The notes under the pieces: generated by a model
Seen by the model: only the letters and a program-made list of their open reading frames with translations
Databases searched by the model: none
What the model was told of the DNA's origin: nothing
Position numbers and translations under genes: made by a program
Assembly: GCA_035079385.1 (NCBI GenBank)
Contig: JAVHKY010000047.1
Coordinates: 1,922,001-1,986,000 of the forward strand
Source: Aspidiotus rigidus
Taxonomy: Eukaryota > Arthropoda > Insecta > Hemiptera > Diaspididae
DNA length: 64,000 bases
Direction: 5' to 3'
In this document: piece by piece, positions 32,771-44,100 of the stretch
Numbering within the stretch: position 1 is the first letter of the stretch
Layout of the letters: the number at the start of each line of letters is the position of its first letter

Positions 32771-32928
32771 CTACCGTTCGATTCACGTAATATGACTAAC
32801 GCAATTTACAGTTCATTTGTTCTAACATTACTGTTTATTGCTACTTTTTTGGTATAATTTTGCTACCGTTCAGATATTCTGTTTTACCGTGCGAATATAT
32901 ATTCCCCATTTACGGTCCAAGTGATTGA

Positions 32929-33409
32929 CAGGGTGACCAGATTTTTTCAAAAACGAAAGAGTATTCAACCAAAATCAAATTGACAAGCAAAAAAAAAAAT
33001 TAAATTAAATTAAATTAAAACTCGTCAAACCTGAATAATAGTATATTACGCAACTAGGGGAAAAAAAGTGAAGAGTGACCTTCGAGTGCGAAATTTGCGG
33101 AACGAGGCGAAGCCGAGTGTAGCAAATGGCGCGAGAAGTAACTTTTCACTTTTTTTCACCAAGTTGCGTACGATATTTTATTGTATAGAGGGTTGTAAAC
33201 GCCGCCACCCGGGCAATAAACGGGCGTTTATTACCCTGAATCCAATAAAGAGTATTTTTGAAGTGCTCATGTGCAAAATAGAGTATAAAGAGTATAAATT
33301 GCCAAGAAAAGAGTATTTTCAGTAAATTAAAAAAAAAAGAAAGAGTTCTCTTTTTTTAGCCCTCCAAAGGAGTATTTTCCTCTAAAAACAGTATGATCTG
33401 GTCACATTG
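32929..33409. mobile_element. Candidate nonautonomous DNA transposon, CAGGGTGACCAGAT ends
   Basis: The left end CAGGGTGACCAGATTTTTTC and the reverse-complemented right end CAATGTGACCAGATCATAC share 12 of the first 14 bases, and both are followed by GAGTATT- or AATACTC-type sequence. Flanking octamers do not match. It encloses a smaller foldback MITE. Confidence 0.5.
33036..33186. mobile_element. Nested foldback MITE of about 150 bp
   Basis: TACGCAACTAGGGGAAAAAA with AGTGAAGAGTGAC near 33046-33080 is the inverted counterpart of AGTAACTTTTCACTTTTTTT with CACCAAGTTGCGTACG near 33138-33172. The loop contains the small palindrome CGAGGCGAAGCCGAG-like sequence. Non-coding. Confidence 0.55.
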
Positions 33410-33753
33410 AAATATGATTGCGTTAATTGTGTTGATTAAAACAAGCGAGGAACCCGTTTTATAAGGTACTCGAACTTTTTTCCACGATACCTTAGAAGCA
33501 TCATTTTTTTTTTTGTCAAGGTCAAGTCTTCAAGAGTATCTTCGGAATTTAAATTCACCTGAGTCCACCCCTTTCCCACTTCTCCCTCTTCCTATAAAGT
33601 TCTTCTTCAAGTCCCTTTGGTAGTTCAAAGTTCCAAATTACTTTCCTATTATCTAACCATGACGACTAATAGAGAACAGTATTATAAAGAAAAACAAGCA
33701 CACCCTCCTCTTCCCTCAGCAAAAATTTCTGCCCACACCATTGAAAACAAGAT
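33410..33753. other. No recognised gene
   Basis: Pyrimidine-rich sequence with a T run near 33508; nothing recognised. Confidence 0.4.
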
Positions 33754-34448
33754 AACAGAACTATATCCTTTTAATTTTTCAGGATTATACCTTTGACCAC
33801 GGAACTTCTTGAACCCCTCACATCAAGTTGGTATAAGAGCCAAATATTTCCTAATTCTATCAACATATAGCTCAATTCCGCCACGGCTAAAATCGTGAAC
33901 AGAAGCCTAATTCGCTCTCAACTAAACTCCGATGCCCCAATATAAAGTTAATCTCGTACATCTTGCCTGAAATTATTGAACACAATTCAACTTCAGCACT
34001 GGAATTAAGACTCGGTGCACTACTTACTAGTGTGCTACGGTCCCAATTCATTCCGCTTCCAATCCACTCACTCTGCCGGCATAATTCTCTCTTCCTTCCT
34101 CGAACAGAACTATATCCTTTTAATTTCTCAGGATTATACTTTTGACCACGGAACTTCTTGAACCCCTCACATCAAGTTGGTATAAGAGCCAAATATCTCC
34201 TAATTCCATCAACATCCTCAAATATATAGCTCAATTCCGCCACGGCTAAAATCGTGAACTTCATTTTATCTATAAAGAAGCCTAATTCGCTCTCAACTAA
34301 ACTCCGATGCCCCAATATAAAGTTAATCTCGTACATCTTGCCTGAAATTATTGAACACAATTCAACTTCAGCACTGGAATTAAGACTCTGTGCACTACTT
34401 ACTAGTGTGCTACGGCCCAATTCATTCCGCTTCCAATCCACTCACTCC
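33754..34448 (+). repeat. Tandem duplication, period about 349 bp
   Basis: The block starting AACAGAACTATATCCTTTTA at 33754 is repeated from 34103 at high identity. The second copy carries small indels (about 8 bp near 34215 and about 18 bp near 34260). The copies end at CAATCCACTCACTC. It contains no recognised gene; the open frames inside are duplicated with it. Confidence 0.85.
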
Positions 34449-34589
34449 TCGCGAGTCTCAACTATGTAAACGACCCAAATTTACACTTCCCCTCCTATCA
34501 TATCATTCACCCTTCTATAACTAATCCCTCCCCCAGACATCCCAGAGCTCACAACACTATAATATTAATACCGAGACTCATTACTAATA
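34449..34589. other. Spacer between the duplication and LINE RNase H fragment
   Basis: Nothing recognised; C- and T-rich. Confidence 0.3.
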
Positions 34590-35290
34590 CCACCAGTACC
34601 GAATTTTTGGCCCACCAGCCTCTGCTTTATAGACGGATATAAATCTTGACCCAAAACTGGTCACGTATACTCGATCCAAGGCGCAAACCAATCATCGATT
34701 GAGAAATGCTGCCTCATTCACTCTCCTCACCCCTCGAGGTCAAATTCCGACTGTTGAGTCATTCATTCACATCCCTCTTGGCTATGCAGGACCCTCGCTC
34801 AACCAATCCACGCATTCATTTACTTCCACAAACACTATTATCCAAATCAACACTTGGAGTCCCTTCCTCTAAGTTTCGAGCCAGTTAAACTTCTCGGAAC
34901 ATGACGCCTTTGATCTTTCTCTCCCATAGAATTTTTGACATTGTACTTCAACCTGCATATGACCTTGAGAAGTATATGACTGATCCTTGATACTCGATTC
35001 CAGACACGGACGCATTTTGGAAAACTTAGTATTCGAACAAACTTAGAACAACCAAAAACGAGCTAGTCCTCTGGACTTCCTCTGATCGCGAACTAGCAGT
35101 CATGAAGAAATTATTCGATCGGTCATTTCTGTCTCATATTTTCATATTCTCTTCTCCCTCTCGCCAATACTACCAACAACATAATGCAACCGTTCAACAC
35201 CTCTTTCCATGTCCTGCTCTTGAGAGAACCTTATTTCCTACCACAATTTTCACAAACTCTCCACAGTTACCTACCCCGAGCTGACGACCC
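34590..35290 (+). pseudogene. LINE C-terminal fragment: RNase H-like domain and zinc-knuckle-like tail
   Basis: The translation near 34625 gives FIDGYKS followed after a stop by PKTGHVYSIQG, matching the first RNase H motif (xTDGSKS...G.A.S). Near 35185-35230 comes ATVQHLFPCPALER, matching the TxxHxLxxCPxxxxxR tail of I/Jockey-type LINEs. The same region is present in the opposite orientation at 42690-41880, where the RNase H core is easier to read. Many stops; a dead copy. Confidence 0.5.
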
Positions 35291-36940
35291 TTACAGAGCA
35301 GTTGAAAAGCTTGTGAAAAAAAATAGAAAGCGTCGTTTTCAGGTGGAAATATTCCTACACAGCTGAGAAAAAACTTATTCCGCAAATTGATGATTATAGA
35401 AAAAAATATCTTCACTCACATTGAATATTATTTTTAGAGAACAATGGCAGAAATTTGAACTAATGAACATATCTAACGAAGGAAAACGTTCAACAAACAT
35501 GGTACGGTATATTATAGCTTCTACGATATTATGACAAACACCGTGTGCCACGAGGATTACTATGGATTAATGATGATACGTGTCCTATAAGAACCTTGAT
35601 TTCATCATGAGTTTGTGTATCCAGACCCAAGCTGAATCTCTGGGAATGTGTTCAAGTAACACGAGTTAAACAATTCAACTTCTTAATCATTCGCTCGATA
35701 TTGTCTAAAAATACCATGTTTTGCTCTAATCTGATAATTGTAAATTCGAACTCTACAACAAATTTCCCAAGTGGATAAAGGTATAAAGATGAAAAAAAGA
35801 AATATTTTCTTGCAAAACTAACAAACAAGAGATTGAAGAAAATCTATAATATCTAGAAGGGAAGGCTTTGACGCATCAGACAGAAATCAGGAAAACATAA
35901 AGAAGATAAGAAATTGCGAACAATATAATAAACAGATAAAATTTTTCATTTATTGTATAACAAACATCATTACATAGGAAACGCCTAATGAAATAAGTAC
36001 ATCTATAATCACGCAAGCGAATATTCTAGAAGTTTGAAATGAGAATTACTCGAGATCATTTTAAACAACGAGACTTTTATCCGACCGGGATTATTTTTCA
36101 AGATATTCATATAAAAATAGAGGTGGAATTCATTTGACAAGAAACCCAGGTCGATCTCAACTCTTGAATTTATCTTGGTCAAAATGATGATCAACGTCGA
36201 CCTATAATTTGTTCCAAATACAAGATGACTGAAATTCAAATTACGTCACTGGATGCATCGATGACGCAGGGGAGATCAAACGGAAATTGTTCACCTGTCA
36301 GTAAGGCACCTGAAGAAGGATTGGATAAAGGGGAAAGTACAAAGCGTGTTTGGTGTGACCGCTCTTTTTAATTCAATCTATCTCATTTGGAACAGAATAT
36401 GAAGTAGGGGTTGGCACCTTCTGGCTGACACGGTTCTGATTCGGATTCTTTAATGGGTCAAATCCCACTGAAAAGGTTCAGACTCCAAAGAAATTTTGGC
36501 CATTCCTAACGTGGTTCTGGTTTCAGCAAAAGGTTCCGACTCGTACCATGGAGTCGAAATGAATCATCAAGATTCATCACAAAATGGATGTACGAATATT
36601 AAGCAGTATCACACGAAACAAAAATAGGAGAATCAATGCGCAGGCGAGTGATGGGTGGACGCTTTCCTTAAATCAAACAAATTAAGGGAAGGTATGTGTA
36701 ACTTGCAGGGAAATTCATGACTTATCCCGAGGTTACTCAATCAGTATTCAAATAGAAAAATCACCTTAATCTTGTTTTCAATTTTTTCGACCGTAGCGCT
36801 CCTAGAGAATAACCGGCTCAAATTAAGCTGGAAAAGAACTCATTAATTGCAAAATTTTTTACTATGGATTTTCAAATAATCTCAATTTTCGTAATCAACT
36901 TATTTGTAGGTACTACATCACAATGCAAACAACGGAAAGG
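35291..36940. other. No recognised gene
   Basis: AT-rich with short frames. A segment near 36305-36345 (CACCTGAAGAAGGATTGGAT and AAAGTACAAAGCGTG) recalls the TGAAGAAGG/CGAAAGCG sequence at PLE 3' ends, but the evidence is too thin for a separate call. Confidence 0.4.
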
Positions 36941-37007
36941 CAAAGGGGGTTTTGGGTGTTATGCCGCTGTAGGCCCGGTCCCGGGCCTATAGGGCAAAAC
37001 CTCATTG
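36941..37007. mobile_element. 67-bp hAT-like MITE with perfect 8-bp target duplication
   Basis: CGGAAAGG occurs directly on both sides (36933-36940 and 37008-37015). The insert begins CAAAGGGGGTTTTGGGTGTT and ends GGGCAAAACCTCATTG. Reverse complemented, it matches both ends of the 175-bp copy at 27855 with the middle deleted. Confidence 0.8.
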
Positions 37008-37598
37008 CGGAAAGGAACTATCCAAAGAAGTGGGCACTTGGTAAAAATCGATAGAACATAAATCTAAGTGAACTCTGAACGATTTCGAAATTCATCCGAG
37101 AAGCCCTAAGTTATCAATATCAGTCCGTTTTAAAAGCGAGGGCGATCAATGACGTTCAGAACCATAATATTCGTATTATTTTATCAACAAAGTCATCATT
37201 ATTGTTTCAAAATTTATTACATAGTGGTCATAATACAGAATTTTTAATTCTTGACGGGATATAAAGAAATACGTATAGCCTAATTCATTTTGTGATAATT
37301 TCAACTTTTTGTGCCGCGATAGGCGTTCTATAAGTACAAGTTCCCAATTATCATGTTGTGTAATCCCATAAACACTCCATAACTAATATTGGTCGCCCAT
37401 TCAAAAGTTGTAGGCGCGAAAATATTTCTATAGAGCCGAGCGCGAAGAACTGATGAAGTAGAAATTAACAAAAGAAAAAATACGAATATTATTTTCTCTT
37501 AATAATGATGATAATTTTGTCTTCCAGGTATACATAGTTATGCTGTGTGTCCTTCAATAATAATGTAACCGCGAAATTGAAACCATTCTGCTCGGAGT
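37008..37598. other. No recognised gene; possible 3' region of the minus-strand gene model
   Basis: If the exon pair at 38314-37599 is real, this would be its 3' UTR. A minus-strand AATAAA lies near 37213. Confidence 0.3.
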
Positions 37599-38314
37599 TC
37601 AATTCGTTAGTGATTTCAAAAATCGTCCTGTTACACTTTTCGATAATGATTTATTGGCTTGGTCATAACGTCGACAATGGGGCCAGCAATTACTACATAT
37701 ATCAGTTATGATTTCAAGGAAACTTTTCTTATTGAATAATATACCGATAGAAGAGAGAGAATAGAATGCACGTTTCGTATAATACTTATAATATTTGTAA
37801 TAATAAAAACTGATCCGCTTCAGAATACAACTGATAACAATGGAAGAAAAGAGGCTTACTCCTTCACCTATATTATAAATTATTATACTCGGAAACACCA
37901 GTTATTACGAAGTAAAAATTTAAAGAAGCGGATAAGTTTCCAAAATATACATCATGATTACGTAAATGCTGTATATTTTGTTTTTCATCCATTTATGTGA
38001 ATTCTAGTCTTATGAAGTAAAAAAAAAAAAAAATTGATACTCACTCATAACTTCGAAAATTCGCGAACGTTAAGACAACTGCACACACGAACAACCCTGT
38101 AACAGAGAAACAATAAGGAATTAAAAACCATGAGCGATTTAAATGGAACCTTTTTAATGCATATTCGGATATCATACGACCGGGTTCCAATTCGTGAAAA
38201 AGTAAAGCTAGTGGAGATACACTTGATGCTTCATTAACAACAGAATAATATGTCAACTTCCCCCTCCCCCTCCTGCGAGTAGTATTTGTCACACCTATAA
38301 CATTAGATGAAGTC
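37599..38314 (-). CDS. Candidate last two exons of a host gene, unassigned membrane protein
   Basis: Minus strand. Exon A spans 38314-38045 and is preceded by TTGTATTTTAG, an acceptor-like sequence; it is followed by GTGAGTATC, a near-consensus donor. Exon B spans 37692-37599, preceded by ATATATGTAG, and ends in TGA. The phases agree: exon A ends two bases into a codon and exon B supplies one base, and both are open throughout (about 90 and 31 codons). Exon A contains an RRRGRGK basic patch, SPLALLFHELEPGRMISEYA and one hydrophobic segment, WFLIPYCFSVTGLFVCAVVL, probably membrane-spanning. Exon B encodes a short polar tail beginning NCWPHCRRYDQANKS. Upstream exons were not found; a LINE fragment begins just beyond. 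I do not recognise the protein. Confidence 0.35.
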
Positions 38315-38439
38315 CTAAAATACAACTCAAACATGATTAATCATAACTAACTTTTTTCCCAAAATAAGTTTTTCTTGGGTCATTCATGGTTATTAGCACT
38401 TGAAGAGAGAAAGAATCAATTCTTCCTCCTGTTGATCAA

Positions 38440-39190
38440 ATTTAACTATTTTCCAAAGGCCTGAGCCAAGATCAGGGGAAACGAAGGCGAGGAGATTTAT
38501 CACATTTATCTCCCTCTTCCTGGCAAGGCCGCTACTTCTTTTCAATATAAGGATAGAAAATTTCTTGTTCCATCTATAGAGCAACATGTAGGTTTTCTAG
38601 GGGCAAAAGATCACGACCAAGAAGGGTGTAAAGTATCTGTGCATCTGGTTTGGTTCAAAGTTGAGCTTCAGGTACCATTTCTTGATGACAGCGGAAAATG
38701 CGCCTGGTGAAAAATCTAGGGGCGACCGAGGGAAGCAAGAAGAAGGATAATGATGAGGATCGCATTGTCGATCCTCCTGTAAGGTGCCCAAGTATGGGCC
38801 AGCCCACAGAGGAAAGGAGCTGAAAAAGGTCCAATAAAGAGTAGCGCTCAGGTGCATTAGCGCCAGTATCGCACTGTCTTGACGGAGACTTTATACGAAC
38901 TATCGTGGCGTTCACATCAAAGTAGAGGAGCTCGACAGATTGAATAGGAGTCCGGAGTCCTTGCTTGAGAAATGGAAAGCGAGAATTGCTCAAAGTGAGC
39001 TAGGGAAAAGAAAGGCCTGAGCGTTAATACGCGACTGTCGGAGTGGATGAATCAAGACCATGGTCAGTCCCTGACACAGGTGTTAGGCGGCAACGGCTAC
39101 TCCAACAACTACCTTCATGAGAAGTCAAGGAAAATTGAGCAGCCAAAACATAATCAGGAGCGCGATGATGGGTGAACGGGACAAGCTCAG
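38440..39190 (+). pseudogene. LINE (R1-like) reverse transcriptase C-terminal remnant
   Basis: In changing plus frames, 38625-38690 gives VKYL..IWFGSKLSFRYHF, the xxKYLGVxLDxKLxFxxH motif that closes LINE RT domains. Near 38800 comes HRGKELKKVQ, a stop, then RVALRCISAS, matching the QR..ALR..AYRTVS block. Near 38930-38985 come SLLEKWKARIAQSELGK and, near 39060-39120, LTQVLGGNGYSNNYLH, corresponding to LTQVLTGHGCFxxYL of R1-type elements. Many stops and frameshifts. It may be the same family as the LINE at 1-3.4 kb. Confidence 0.65.
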
Positions 39191-41568
39191 TCATTCACTG
39201 CAAGAGATTGGGGTCGGTGAAGCGTTTGCTTCGAGTAGCCTGGTAGCCACTACGTGAGCTACATATCTGCATTTGCAGCCACAGTCGTGAAGAAGAGGAT
39301 AAATACAGGGTGGAATAGGCAAATACAGAGCCACGCTATTACCTACTCAACACCCGAGTACCATTCACATACAGACGACTCTCTGCAAGAAGAAGATCAA
39401 GCTTAGGGACAGAAGACAGATAAAAGAAGAAAAGACTCTGGTAACAATTTAGCTCCAAGTTATGTCTAATATATGCGTTTTAGTTGTGTGCTTGGGTGCA
39501 CTGCAACTTGGCTTTTCTCAAGAACAGAAGGTTTTGCCGAGGAGATTCTTCCAACACTGAAGTTATACCCGAAAGGGTCGGGAAGCAAAATTAATGCAAG
39601 CGCAACTCGCACCCACTTAATCATGAAGGACGGGTGGCTGCACATGCAACTCTAGAAGCAAGATCATCACTCACATTTTATTCTAGTACGTTATCAGGCT
39701 TTCCAAATATGTACCATGAATGTCATTCCAGTCAAAAGTCAAACTTAAAAAATGTCTAGCTCACGCTGAAAATACTTTGAAATCCCATTGTTCTGCGAGT
39801 TCAAAAATCCACAAAATGCAATCTGGAAATTTCCTGAAGTTCCCAAACTTGAAATTGCGTCTCTCACTTCCGACAGAACTAAGCCTTGAAACTTTCTATT
39901 ACTTGAACCCAATTATTGTACACCCCCCCCCCCCCCAAGTTCATTCAACAGGTCAATTTTCGAACAAACGGTGGATGGTTAATTTCGATAACAGGTTTCC
40001 TAAAATGATAGCGTAAAATTGTAGGTTTGATGAGAGATAAGCTGTACGACATGCTCGGACGCCGCGTGTTGCCGTTATACGTTGTATATCGTTCGAAACA
40101 AAACGAAAAAATTAATTAAAATAGAATGATGAATCAATAAATACAATCGATTATCGAGCTTATTCATTATCGCCGTATTCCAAATGTTAATTAACGCGAC
40201 TTGAAAGACTCACGTAATTTGAACTTCGAATAGCAGAAAAATATGAGGAAAAAAAGACGCAACTTCGCCGCGTCAAATGATTAATCAAATTTCGAACACG
40301 TCTGAAGATTCAGGTTAATAGACTGCCAGACTACATTCTGAGAGGTTGGATAGGGCCAGCCGCCGCTTATAACTCGCAACATCTGAAAAATTAATTCTTC
40401 TGGGCACACGAGTATCGTCAGCGTGTATTGTCAAGAGTATACGTTACAAATCAGATACGAATACGACGCTATTCATTTTATAAGCTGAAGGAACAGGTAA
40501 CCACAGCCATGCCACGGACTACATAATGCTCGCTTATACTTTACTAATACCAGAATGAAAAATTACGATTCACGATCACGCACCATCCGTCTAAGGTCAA
40601 CAGATAAAAAGAGAGAGAGAGAAAAAAAAACGAAAACTTGAACTCATCTGGGGACCGAAGAAGTTGATTAACGTGCGCCAGTATTCAATATTTTGTACGT
40701 ACCTTGTAATTCGCTTGTTCGGGAAGTTACTCATCATAAAGTCACCGTTTAATCTTCTATAAATCAAGGTAATAGAAGAATCAATCTAACATTAATCCAA
40801 CATATTTTCGGAGAGTAAAATCTCTTTAACGGTTGGACAATCTCGACCGGAGCATAGCACGAGATTGTGACGTCACCAGAAATATCAAGACCTGAAAATT
40901 TTTCCTCACCACATACAGTAACCCACATCGTTGGCGTTCAACCAACATAATATGCAGATTCTTCATCCTCATTTCTTCCCCTCAGATCGAAGGCAATCGC
41001 AAATAAACCTGACAGAGCACACAATTTTTAAAAAACACATCAGACACCATGACTGACTACGAGAACCGTTGAAAAAATTGCTGAATAATTCTGCCCAAAC
41101 ACTGGGACCGTAAAAATATTTAGAAAAATTGATTGCACTCTTTATCTCGTTTTCCATCTTGAATGTGACCCATCGGGTTTCAACCTCTTCTGAGCACGAT
41201 ATAAAAAACCTGTTCACCAAAACGAGCGTCTTCCTCCTATTCTGATCACATTTTTCATCTTGTTAAATTCTTTTTCATGTATTCTTTTTTTTTTTTTTTT
41301 TTTTTTTTTACTTTCTCTATGATAACTGCAAATTAAAATTTTCGCATAGAATAAAAAATTTCGTATTTATCAGGTTTACTCGATCTGTATCTGTGTGTCT
41401 TTCATTTCACCTCTTTCGAGATACTTGATCTTCACCAATTTACTAGACTTTGACCCGATACAGAAACCTGTTACGAATGACTACCATTTTTCCGAAGTCC
41501 ACCACTATAACGAGTCACTATACTCAGATTAAATATACAAGGAGATACATCAATGAAGTCAACGGTCT
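39191..41568. other. No recognised gene; homopolymers
   Basis: Contains a C run at 39923-39936, a GA repeat near 40609-40622 and a 25-base T run at 41285-41309. Short frames only. Confidence 0.45.
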
Positions 41569-41747
41569 CTAATGAATACGTTCATCTAAATAAAATGAAC
41601 CGGGTATAGAGGTGTCTTCTTTATTTATAATCTTGACTGGCGCGAAAAATATTCCTACAAGATATGAACTCCATAAAGCGAGCTGTCCTCCCATACCTGC
41701 TGCTCGAGAAGCAGTTTTTCCAGCGTTCACAGCGTGCGAGAGAGGAT
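41569..41747 (-). CDS. Candidate terminal exon of a host gene, unassigned
   Basis: Minus strand. The segment is preceded by a pyrimidine-rich tract ending TTCTTTCCTAG, a good acceptor, and runs open for 59 codons to TAG at 41571-41569. The peptide includes NAGKTASRAAGMGGQLALWS, then a hydrophobic stretch SYLVGIFFAPV and a polar end. Codon and residue usage look coding-like compared with random frames nearby. No domain recognised, and no upstream exon was identified. Confidence 0.3.
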
Positions 41748-41879
41748 CTAGGAAAGAATTTTGAAAGAGGAAGTTTCGACTTGACACAACTTTCGATTTT
41801 TTCCTTTAGAAGGAGGTGAGGAAGCGTAGATTCACCCCTGGTGATTTTTCTTTTCCTTACGAGCTTTCAAATTACCACA

Positions 41880-42690
41880 AGAGCTATCAGCTTGGGTTGG
41901 GTAACTGTGGAGAGTTCGTGAAAATTAAGGTGGGAAATATGAAAGAATTAAAGACTGCAGTAGAGGGGGAAAAGTAAGTGGAACATAGGTAATTATTGAG
42001 AGAGTTAGTGACTGACTGTATCGGAATTTTTACAAAGGGCAAATGAATGACGCGAAGAAAAAAAGAGTGAGAAAGACGGAGTCTTTCAAAAGTAGGACAC
42101 AAAAAGTGGTGTTGAACTGTTGGCAGTATTGGCAAGGGGGAAGGAAGAATATACGATTGTGAGTCGGGTGAGAATGATTTTTTCCTGACGGGTAGTTTGC
42201 GATTAGAGGAAATCCAGGGGAGCGGTTTGTTTTTGATTGCTCTCAGTCTGGGGCGAATATCAAGGATGGGTCATAATTTTCAAGTTCATAGACAGGAGTA
42301 AGCACAGGGTCAAAAATTTTATGGGAGAGGAGATCTTTGGCAGCAAGGTCAAACGCCTCGTGCCCTAGAAAATTGATATGGTCCAGAATTAAGAGGAAGT
42401 AGACTGCAAGTGTCGAGGTGGATAGTGTTCGTGGAAGTGAATGAATGCGTTGAACTAATGGATTAGTAGGGTGAGGATCGTGCATAGCTAGCTAGGTTAG
42501 ATGAAGGTGAATCAGTTAACAGTAGGAATTGAGCTGAGGGGTGAGGAAAGTACAAGAGTATGCGTTCAATTCGACGGTGAAAATGGAGGTAGAATTTTTC
42601 AATCGGTGATTGGTTATGACGCCTTGGATCGAGTGTGCGTAACCAGTTTTGGGCTCAGATTTATATCCGTTGATACAGCAGAGAGGCTGT
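41880..42690 (-). pseudogene. LINE RNase H domain and C-terminal tail, second copy
   Basis: Minus strand. Near 42675 the translation gives INGYKSEPKTGYAHSIQG, the first RNase H block, with the DGS aspartate replaced by asparagine. Near 42590 comes STSIFTVELNA, the SIFTAELxAI block with the catalytic glutamate. Near 42360-42320 comes NFLGHEAFDLAAKDLLSH, the GNExADxxAK block. The tail near 42130-42080 reads LPTVQHHFLCPTFERLRL, the LINE zinc-knuckle-like segment. The motif order identifies a non-LTR retrotransposon RNase H of I/Jockey type. It is homologous to 34590-35290 in the opposite orientation. Confidence 0.65.
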
Positions 42691-42990
42691 TGGATTGGAA
42701 ATTCTGTAGAGATAGTAAAGTTGTGAGTTTCGGGAATATTAGCAAGATCGACTCAAGGTTAGCTACGGAAGGGTGGATGATAAGTTAAGAGATAAAGGTT
42801 TAAATTTTAGATCAGATGTTTACTTAGTTGAGATTCGAGAAAAACGAGGGAATTACGACGGCAGAGTGCGGGTTTGTGGTTTGGAAGCTGAGAGAATTGA
42901 GCTGTGGATATAAGAGAATAAGGAGTGTTGAGGCGCTAAAAGATGAAAAATAATTAAAAACTTTGTCCTGATTTTTACAATTGATATTGA

Positions 42991-43480
42991 GGGTGTGCTT
43001 TACTTGTTCGGAAACTCCGAAACGGTGTACGATAAGTTGCATAAACATCCCCAAAAACCCTGCAAGGTTCGGGAAGCCAGCGGTCACTACGCGATGCTTG
43101 TCGAACGTGCGTGGGTAGTCCTTGTAATAAATGACGAGGAATGATTTTGCAAGGTTACATCTCAGAGCTCTGTTTTCCGACGAATTTTTGATCTTCGGAA
43201 ATGTTGTACAGAAGGTTTAACGAAAGGGAAAAGAACCCTGAATTTTGGCTCCAGAAGAATTTCACTCTCATCAGAAAATAGACGAATTTTTATCAATTTC
43301 AAGGTTTAATTGAGAAAGTATTTAAAAAAAAGTTTTAATTCTGCTTCGATAGCGCTCCTGGTTACACCTTTCTGGAAAACATCTCAATTATATTCAGAAA
43401 GATCCGTTAAAAATTCGAGCAGTAAAATGTGATTTTCGGTACCATGTTCTACGAGCATATTTTCACAAGTAAGCACAACC
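42991..43480 (+). repeat. Dispersed repeat, copy 1 of a direct pair
   Basis: Begins GGGTGTGCTTTACTTGTTCG and includes CGGTGTACGATAAGTTGCAT, CTGCAAGGTTCGGGAAGCCA and TTTTAATTCTGCTTCGATAG. The same order of blocks recurs from 43637. Non-coding; the ends do not show inverted repeats. Confidence 0.7.
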
Positions 43481-43636
43481 TTAAAACCAGTGGTTCGGTA
43501 GTTGAAATTCAACAACAGGATCCTTCTTTGATTTTACAGAATATAGACCGAGTATAGAGATAAAAGTTCCATTAAATAAGCTTCGACATTACTCATAAAA
43601 TATAGTGGGTACATAAAATGTATAATGTACAGCATT

Positions 43637-44100
43637 AAGGATGTGCTTCGCCCATTAGGAAACTTCGAAACTGTGTACGATATATCCCCAAACATCCTGC
43701 AAGGTTCGGTATACCAGCGGTCCTTACACGACGCTTGTGGGGCGTGCGTGGGCAGTCTTTGTAACGAATGACAAGGAAGGATCTCGTAAAAAAAAAAAAT
43801 CCGCAAAGCTCTACTCTCCGACGAATTTTTTCGATCTTCAAAGATGTTGTACAGAAAGGCTCGAGTGGAAGGCAATATAGGAACAGAAATCCAAATTTTC
43901 GCCACAATAAAATTTTACAATGTCCGAAAATGGACCGAAGTGAAATGAAAATCGTATGGAAAAATATGTTTTAATTCTGCTTCCATACCGCCTTTAATTG
44001 AACCTTTCTGAAGAAAAATAACAAAAGATCCATTAAAAACTCCAGTAGTGAGAAACTTTTTCTGGTATCATGTTTCTAATGCTCGATTTTACGAGCGAAT
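43637..44100 (+). repeat. Dispersed repeat, copy 2 of a direct pair
   Basis: ATGTGCTTCGCCCATTAGGA, CTGTGTACGATATATCCCCA, CTGCAAGGTTCGGTATACCA and TTTTAATTCTGCTTCCATAC follow the order of copy 1 at an offset of about 647 bp, at perhaps three-quarters identity. A third fragment is at 9738. Confidence 0.7.

Noticed and set aside
42501..42788. 95-codon plus-strand frame
   Set aside because: Antisense to the LINE RNase H fragment, whose minus-strand motifs are clear.
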